DNA of 15,688 bases. Origin: Thoreauomyces humboldtii (Eukaryota > Chytridiomycota > Chytridiomycetes > Spizellomycetales > Powellomycetaceae). Positions 8,593 through 15,688 of this stretch are shown here, piece after piece. The position numbers and the translations under genes are program-made. Under the pieces are notes generated by a model. The model was given only the letters and a program-made list of their open reading frames with translations. It ran no database searches and was not told the DNA's origin. Location: NCBI GenBank assembly GCA_027596035.1, contig JADGJA010000538.1, positions 1-15,688 on the forward strand, given 5' to 3'. Each line of letters starts with the position of its first letter. The stretch's first letter is position 1.

Positions 8593-11261
8593 ATGACAGC
8601 CATGAGGAGATTATCCATGTCGAGCATTGTAGCGAAGTTGAAGCATCGCATGACAATGCGTTATGTCTTGTTGGCAGTCGTAGTCTATATGACTTGCGTT
8701 GTCGTCTCATCATCGCGCCACGTCAACCGCCTCGTTATCGATCACCCTGTTTCGATGTCGGGTTCCTGGAGAGTTAAATCCTCCAATCCCACCGATCCCA
8801 GCCCAACCTGTGATTGGATCCCCCAAAGCTTGCATCCCGCGGCCAAATTCCTGGGACAGCCATCAGGACTCAGCTTTGCGCTCGAGGACGCCTGGGTCCG
8901 ATCAGGTCTGTTCGCGCTTCGGTCCGAAAAAGACGTCTCTCAAAGAATTCTGAGTATGGAGCTTACCGTCGCCCAAACTTATAGACTCTCCTCGGGTTTC
9001 GGCAAAGGACTTTGAGGCAAGTGGCTCCAATGTGATTCCGGCGGCGTTGCCTTCGGTAAGATTTTTGATGTCGCTGTGTTCGGGGCATTGACCTTTTCAC
9101 TAAGCAGTTTCCGCAACGTGCAGAATTACCGCGTGAACGTCACCGATTGGGATTTGAAGTGGGATGCCGAAACTCTTAACGAGGCGATCCGTGAAGACTG
9201 GGGTGGCGACGCAGATACTCCTGTTTCGCCGCACGCCTTTGCTGTTATGAGCACGCACGCGGACAAGCTCAGAAACAAGAGCGGACTGCTGTTAGGCCCA
9301 CACAGGCGATGGTTCGAAGCTTTAGCGCTGAAATACGGAGCTCGACATGTGTCAACGCTCGAATCACCCATCGATGATCCTGGCGCATTTCAACACAAAA
9401 GTGTGACGCGTTACGACTCGCGTACCTTCAATTCCAAATTCCTGTCCGGATCCATCGAGACCTTCGACTTTGCATGGAGCTACTCGTTTTTAGAGTTGGA
9501 GGGGGTTGCAGCCCAGTTCAACCCGGACCCAAAAGCGGACTTGCATCACATGGCGAGAATGCTGTCAATCTTGAAGCCGGGCGGGTTCCTCTTCGTTGGC
9601 ATGCCCTGCTGCATGGACGCAGTTTATCTCGATTCTCTTCGAACGTACGGACCACGACGTCTTCAGAGCCTACTCGCAGGCTGGCATGTTGTGGAAGTGT
9701 ACCCGAATGATTTCTTGACTCATGTTGCCGGGCAAGGTGCTGAGTATTTTCAGCCAATATGGGTGCTGCAGAATACTCTAGGGTGCGCAAACAGCCATAA
9801 TTCGCAAGCGTTGGATCTTCTCATGCTTAACAGCTCGACGGTGCGTGCACGTCTCCTTGAAAGTTGTGCTATTGCCGACTGATACAACCCGCCCGTTTCA
9901 GCTCGCAGCAAGTATTAATACTTCGAGATTTGATGTTCGCTTGCGAAACGCGGACGATAACCTGACGATGGTAACCAGGACAGCACAAGTATTCGATCTT
10001 TTCAACATGACGACAACTGTACCGCAACTCGCCCAGCTCACTCCCGCTAGAGTCGACAACCGGCTAGGTTTGGATGCCTTGATACGGGACTACGTAAAGT
10101 TAAACAGAGAAGCACGCGAAAACCCAAGAAATGCTCGCTGGATCGTGATGCAGTGTACCGAAAGCGGTAATGGTGGTCTTGGGGACCGATTCAAAGGAAT
10201 CGTCTCGATGTTCTACTACGGATTGATGACCGGCCGTGCCTTCGCCATCGACTGGACCTATCCCGATCTTCTCCAGGATTATCTTGCACCCAATATGATC
10301 GATTGGCGCTGGCAGTCGGCGTGGGGTTTCAATCGCAGCGGCATATATGTCGACATGCTCGGCGAAGCATGGAGAGATGAACGTCGCATGAATCTCATTA
10401 GCAACCACACCGACTTCTGGGGCACACACGAGATTGTTCGAATGCGATCTCGCGTGGACCTCATCTCATTTATCCTGCAAAATAGACACTGGGAAGAGAC
10501 CATCCTTCGGTACTCTTTGAAAACTTTTAACCGAGAATCTTTAGCAGGAATAGTTCTGAGAGCACTATTCAAACCTTCCGCCGCGGCCCTCGAGAATCTC
10601 GAGCTCCTGGATCAGCGCATATTCAACTATAGGAAATCGAAGAAAGTGGCCTTACAATTTCGCGCGGGCGCTGGCTCTGGAGAAGCAGCGTTTGCGGGCG
10701 ATGAGGTCGCCCACCGCTTGGGTTTCGACGCAGCCAATTGCTTCACGGCGCAGGGCATTCAGTATGCGTTGAATCAGCGATTGCTCGCCCACGAGACGGT
10801 ATTTTTCCTTACGGGAGACTCGTCTAAGGCACTAGAGATGATGGGGGACCAGCTGTCTGCTCTAGGATTCCGTTCCTTTACGACCACTGGTAAGTCTCTC
10901 TTTGATGGCCGTAGCCTTTACTCCCTTTTTAACTAATGGGCCCCTCATGGTTGCAGGCGATATGACTCACATCGATTTCGCCGCCCACGAGCCTCCGAAC
11001 GACCACCGTATGCTGCACATGCGGACATATCTCGATTGGTTGATAATGTTAGACATGGATTATTTGGTTACCTCGCGTTCCGGATTTGGGGAAACGGCAA
11101 TCTACTTTACACTCGACCAGAGCGCTCGCATCACGAAGAACAAGCACGGAGGCGTCCCTCCGTGCGAGATGCAGATGGGCAACAACCAGAGCGACTGGGT
11201 GTTTATTGAGGGTTGGAACGGGGATCAGCACGGTGGTCATGTAACCCACGCGAATAACTAA
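8593..11261 (+). CDS. Fusion protein: DUF268 methyltransferase-like domain plus fucosyltransferase-like domain (GT37/GT11-type)
   Basis: Five exons, 8593-8905, 8985-9055, 9124-9840, 9902-10889 and 10957-11261, are in phase throughout and give 797 residues. The N-terminus has a type II anchor (MRYVLLAVVVYMTCVVV, about 22-38). Residues about 165-330 match DUF268, a Rossmann-type methyltransferase-like family: LLLGPHRRWFEALALKYGA (183-201), FDFAWSYSFLELEG..., NPDPKADLHHMARML and ILKPGGFLFVGMP (277-289), then YGPRRLQSLL. Residues about 425-797 resemble plant-type fucosyltransferases. LIRDYVKLNREARE is followed by GNGGLGDRFKGIVSMFYYGLM (456-476), a VALQFRAG strand (616-623), FFLTGDSS (668-675) and DWLIMLDMDYLVTSRSGFGE, a motif-III-like sugar-nucleotide site. 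The 61-nt intron 9841-9901 (GTGCGT...TTTCAG) joins the two halves; without it they are two overlapping frames. The first intron is least certain: a 31-nt version (8954-8984) would also keep phase. The start could be 8593, 8602 or 8617. The context implies GDP-fucose as donor. The acceptor and the modification are unknown. Confidence 0.75.
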
Positions 11262-11404
11262 GTCTACAGTCTCTCCTCCCTTGCTTTGCTCGGCTGCGGA
11301 CACTCAAGGCATTGTAAGCACATTCATAATTGCAATTTCCTTTTATCCTCCTCTTCGCAATCCGATAAAAAACCTAAAAGCAAAGCTATGCGCCTTCGCG
11401 CAGT
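11262..11404. other. Short convergent intergenic region
   Basis: 143 bases hold the 3' ends of the fusion gene (+) and the following glycosyltransferase gene (-). There is no other feature. The compactness supports treating the two as neighbours in one cluster. Confidence 0.5.
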
Positions 11405-12559
11405 TCAAATTTGACTTTTCATCGCTTTGCGAAAGTCCTCGAGGTATTTGTCCACGACGCTCATGTCCGCCTCGGAAAGTAATAATGCAAGCAAGTTTCG
11501 CAACCTTGGCCAGTTTTTGTCCTCGTAACCCGGCCGAAGGAGGTGGGCATCCACAAAGTTGGGCAGGGTTTCACCAGAAACATCTGCAGGCCACGCGATG
11601 CGGTCCATCCGATCCGACAGAGTATCGCGCGGAATCTCAAGCAACCGCCCCGTGTGCTCGCCAGGGAGTGCCAGGAGGTAGCTGACTAGGATCTGATCGT
11701 AGTACCAGCGGGTTAGGACACCCTTTTCGGGGAGTACCAACGCGCTCGAAGTGCCGTAACCAAGGTGGCGAGTTAGGAGATCGTTCGTACCCTGCACGAC
11801 CGCGTCCTGGACTTGAGCTGTGGTTTGCTTGTGGGAGCCGACTGACTGGACTCCAAGGACCTGTTTCCAGGTTTCCACGGCCATGCCAATGCACGACATT
11901 GGGTATTCTCGGTATTCGATACCAGCCACGTTACCGTGGCCGCAGCAGAGAGCGTTGTATAGCGAGATGTCTTTGCCAGAGACGTTGAACCGCTCTTGCT
12001 GGACCTCGTTAGTCCAGTAAGGTCGTTGGGCGAGCGGCCACAGATCGACATCCGAAGTCAGCACATATGCGTGGACATCCAGCTCGGGAAGGAGCGAAGC
12101 CATCAGCCGACTGGATTGACTTAGGACCTGCCCATTGGCAGGCAGGCTGCTGTTGGGTTTGAGATGCCGCACGATGCCAATGTTTTGGTCGCGCAAAAGC
12201 TTTTCCACGATAGGAAAGAAGCGCCCTGAAGGGCCGGCATCGCTTGGAGCGACACCGGGCGCTCCATCCTTTGTGCTATCGTCGTCAATGAGGAAAACGA
12301 TGGGGGTAAACCCCACGTATCTTGCCCAGACCATGGCCGTTAATGGGATGAAAAAGGAATACATAGGGTTCTCCTCGGAAGCAATAACGGCGTATTGCTT
12401 TTGTGGCGATGTCTCGCTGAACCCGATGAGGTGCGGATGGACGTGGGAACTGGCACCATGGTGCCAAACAGCGAGCAGGCACCCAACGATGACCACGGTG
12501 GAGATGAGCACCATAGGCCTACGGTGCCGCAGGCGCTTTTTTGTGCCCTTGATCGTCAT
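11405..12559 (-). CDS. Putative GT-A glycosyltransferase, type II membrane protein, family not assigned
   Basis: An uninterrupted 384-residue frame, the only intronless gene of the cluster. A basic cytosolic tail (KGTKKRLRHRR) precedes a single membrane anchor at about 16-32 (MVLISTVVIVGCLLAVW), typical of Golgi glycosyltransferases. The lumenal domain begins with a Rossmann-like start (QKQYAVIASEENPMYSFFIP), then VGFTPIVFLID. Later comes AYVLTSDVDLWPLAQRPYW (164-182), in which D-V-D at 170-172 looks like the metal-binding DxD motif of GT-A enzymes that use nucleotide sugars. Cys-Cys-Gly-His and several isolated Cys suggest disulfides. I cannot name a CAZy family. The SDvDlWPL motif recalls poorly characterised nucleotide-diphospho-sugar transferase-like proteins of animals and protists. 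Its position between the fucosyltransferase fusion and GDP-fucose synthase suggests that it adds a sugar to the same glycan. It shares a 302-base divergent promoter with the synthase gene. Confidence 0.65.
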   Translation of the reverse strand: MTIKGTKKRLRHRRPMVLISTVVIVGCLLAVWHHGASSHVHPHLIGFSETSPQKQYAVIASEENPMYSFFIPLTAMVWARYVGFTPIVFLIDDDSTKDGAPGVAPSDAGPSGRFFPIVEKLLRDQNIGIVRHLKPNSSLPANGQVLSQSSRLMASLLPELDVHAYVLTSDVDLWPLAQRPYWTNEVQQERFNVSGKDISLYNALCCGHGNVAGIEYREYPMSCIGMAVETWKQVLGVQSVGSHKQTTAQVQDAVVQGTNDLLTRHLGYGTSSALVLPEKGVLTRWYYDQILVSYLLALPGEHTGRLLEIPRDTLSDRMDRIAWPADVSGETLPNFVDAHLLRPGYEDKNWPRLRNLLALLLSEADMSVVDKYLEDFRKAMKSQI

Positions 12560-12861
12560 TTGGGCTGGAGGCTAAGGAAAACCTGTGGTCAATGTCCTTC
12601 CGTCCGTTCCCTAACTCGATACATGGTAGGTACGTACACAGTGGGCAGTGGGCTTACTGAGGATCGACGCGCGGCGCTTCAGCTGGGTAGTGTATAGCAG
12701 GTTTGGCTTCGCTGCGGTGTTTACTGAATCCTGGATTGCCTGTGACACCCGACGCTTTAACTGCAAGCTGCGCAATTGAGCCAGCTATGGTCATTCAAGC
12801 CACGCGTGCGGCGAGAAGCCAACAACATCTTCCACAAACACGAAACGAAGCACGACACACA
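12560..12861. promoter_or_regulatory. Shared divergent promoter (glycosyltransferase / GDP-fucose synthase)
   Basis: 302 bases between divergent start codons, with no convincing open frame. ACGCGT lies at 12802-12807, 55 bases before the synthase ATG and 243 before the glycosyltransferase ATG. A CG-rich GACGCGCGGCGC patch is near 12666-12677. Confidence 0.5.
12802..12807. promoter_or_regulatory. ACGCGT palindrome in the glycosyltransferase/synthase promoter
   Basis: Exact ACGCGT, 55 bases upstream of the GDP-fucose synthase start. Fourth promoter copy in the cluster. Function is inferred from recurrence only. Confidence 0.3.
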
Positions 12862-14289
<1,428 letters not shown>

Positions 14290-14744
14290 CATTTGCTCGT
14301 CTTCGGCATGTTTGACTAGATACTCCACTGAGACCCGGTGTTGGGGTAGGCGTTGGGCTGGTGTTGGGCCGACTCTCAGCGCACACATACAAAGTCGATT
14401 GCTTCGCGTTTCGCCACATTTTCCCCAATTCGTGTTTTCCCTACCATTTTGAGAAGACATTCCCACTATGACATACCATTTTAAAAGCACAATAGAAGCT
14501 TGGAACTTTGAGGGCAGAGAGAAGCAGGTATTTAGAGTATTATTCTAGTCTTTGAATTGCCAAAATCCATGCACTGACAGCTTCTTACTAGGGGTAACTC
14601 TACTCTCAGACCGAATTTTTGCCAACTTCGCAGCACGTTCAGTGCTCCCACAACCCCCACAGTTGGCCTCTTCTATCGAAACTGGACAGGCAACTGCCTC
14701 AAGGTATGATAGCGCTTGTGTACAAACCGAGGAAGTTTTGGTCC

Positions 14745-14778
14745 AGGGAAGAGACTCCTGAAGGGAAGAAACTCCTGA
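14745..14778. repeat. 17-bp tandem duplication (two copies, one mismatch)
   Basis: Copies at 14745-14761 and 14762-14778 differ at a single base. A minor replication-slippage product in noncoding sequence. Confidence 0.8.
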
Positions 14779-15169
14779 TTTCGATGATCAACTGTCTAAA
14801 CTACTGGTTTCCCGCCAAAAGTCAAATTTAAAAAATAAAAGTAAAGAGACAGAAATGTAGCCAAAGATAATCTCCATCTTTCCTTCATTGGATGTGCCTG
14901 TGCCGACGGCCTCCCCAGGGCGTGCGATGAGATGGCGTGTGGAGGGTCAGCAAAGGAAGAGAAATGGGGGGAAAAATTCTGGAGCTATCCAAAAGTATGT
15001 GTGCGCTGGGGGCCGAGTGGAAGCTTTCGACAGCGAGTTGCTCGCGTCACTGTACGTGTCGGCGTTTTCCAAGCTTCCAGTCTTCCAGAGCCTAAGCTCC
15101 TTTCCCCGGATCTTGTTGTTGCGGGTACCATCACTTCCATCACTGCCCCAAAGGACTACTTACAATGCG

Positions 15170-15553
15170 AGTATTGTAGCATTCACCATCTCAGAAAAGG
15201 GCGAACATCCAGATACTTACAAACTGGAACTGTCGTACCAATGGAGAAAGCTCCACCCGGTATTCCATACCTGCATCCTGAAGCCTTACATCGAACCCAC
15301 TCGCAGTCGACATCGGAAACCAATCGTGGTTCCCGAGCCAGTGGTGATCGAGGGCCAGCGTTATGATGAGATCGAGAAGATCGTCGCAGAAAAGACGCTG
15401 AGGGGAATTCCTCACTATAATGTGGTGTGGAAAGGATATGGATCCCACAAGAACGCTTGGGAGCAGGCCAAGAACATCGACGCTGAGTCTCTATTGATAT
15501 GGAACTCGCGCCTGAAAGGTGCTAAAGACAGGGAGAAGAGGAAGCGGAAATAG
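15170..15553 (+). mobile_element. Ty3/gypsy chromovirus relic: integrase C-terminus and chromodomain
   Basis: The frame reads YKLELSYQWRKLHPVFHTC, then ILKPYIEPTRSRHRKP, the end of the gypsy integrase that precedes the chromodomain. PVVIEGQRYDEIEKIVAEK, then YNVVWKGYGSHKNAWE and NIDAESLLIWNSR follow, matching the chromodomain pattern (E.E.I...R......YLVKWKGY....TWE...N). The frame ends in a Lys/Arg-rich tail and TAG at 15551-15553. Chromovirus integrases use this domain to target chromatin. No catalytic integrase core, reverse transcriptase or LTR is visible within the window, so the element is 5'-truncated or too decayed to follow. An LTR could begin in the last 135 bases, but I could not identify one. 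Confidence 0.9.
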
Positions 15554-15688
15554 TACAAAGAGTACGCATCTGACCTGTTTAGACCTTTCAAACGATGTTA
15601 TAAGTCATTTCATAAACAAAATCTTGACTTTGAGAGAGAATTGTTGATTTATTCACAAATTGACAGAACACCCCGAGTTGAGCACTTT
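15554..15688. other. Right edge, AT-rich 3' flank of the gypsy relic
   Basis: 135 AT-rich bases after the gypsy stop. No feature could be supported. Sequence to the right of the window would show whether an LTR starts here. Confidence 0.4.

Noticed and set aside
10100..10572. Antisense open frames under the fusion gene
   Set aside because: They are mirrors of strongly conserved coding sequence on the plus strand and have no recognisable domain.
9076..10936. Two separate overlapping genes (a DUF268 gene ending at 9882 and a fucosyltransferase gene starting at 9845)
   Set aside because: An intron with good ends (9841-9901, 61 nt) joins both frames exactly in phase, and the second frame lacks a start with its own anchor or promoter space.
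12703..12861. Earlier in-frame start (12703) for GDP-fucose synthase
   Set aside because: The added residues have no similarity to the family. The ATG at 12862 directly precedes the nucleotide-binding motif at the usual distance and has an ACAATGG context.
14552..14831. Possible additional gypsy integrase sequence
   Set aside because: A few residues (such as ALVYKPRKFW) look suggestive, but no frame carries a recognisable integrase or zinc-finger motif.

Overview
This is a stretch of nuclear DNA from a fungus. The genes carry several short spliceosomal introns (about 55-95 nt, one of about 150 nt, mostly GTNNGT-like donors and YAG acceptors), coding and spacer DNA have similar base composition, and relics of Ty1/copia and Ty3/gypsy retrotransposons lie on either side. 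A basidiomycete yeast-like fungus is the best guess. Fucose in the cell wall is, from general knowledge, a chemotaxonomic trait of the Microbotryomycetes (Rhodotorula/Microbotryum relatives), so that group fits. Mucoromycota such as Mortierella also make GDP-fucose and cannot be excluded from the sequence alone.

Layout. 1-951: the left edge holds a serine/proline-rich minus-strand reading frame with frame breaks, next to the first three exons of a triose-phosphate-transporter-family gene that loses its family resemblance near 438. 952-1715: no gene seen. 1716-2216: a decayed, internally deleted copia pol fragment (minus). 2528-14179: a compact block of six genes. These are a GDP-fucose transporter (+, 5 exons), GDP-mannose 4,6-dehydratase (-, 8 exons), a GT15-like type II membrane mannosyltransferase (-, 2 exons), a large fusion of a DUF268 methyltransferase-like domain to a fucosyltransferase-like domain (+, 5 exons), a single-exon type II membrane glycosyltransferase-like protein with a DVD motif (-), and GDP-L-fucose synthase (+, 6 exons). 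14180-15169: no clear gene. 15170-15553: the integrase C-terminus and chromodomain of a gypsy chromovirus (+).

How the genes fit together. GDP-mannose 4,6-dehydratase followed by GDP-L-fucose synthase is the complete de novo route from GDP-mannose to GDP-L-fucose in the cytosol. The SLC35C1-like carrier would bring GDP-fucose into the Golgi lumen. Three Golgi-type (N-terminal anchor) proteins would then build a fucose-containing glycan: a mannosyltransferase-like enzyme, a second unassigned glycosyltransferase, and a fucosyltransferase fused to a putative methyltransferase. The block therefore reads as a fungal fucosylation gene cluster, flanked by retroelement debris. The most novel element is the DUF268-fucosyltransferase fusion, which suggests coupled transfer and modification (possibly O-methylation) of fucose. 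The palindrome ACGCGT occurs once in each of the four promoter regions that serve the six cluster genes.

All exon models were built by hand from splice signals, phase and family conservation. Every model given keeps phase from start to stop. The single most uncertain junction is the first intron of the fusion gene.
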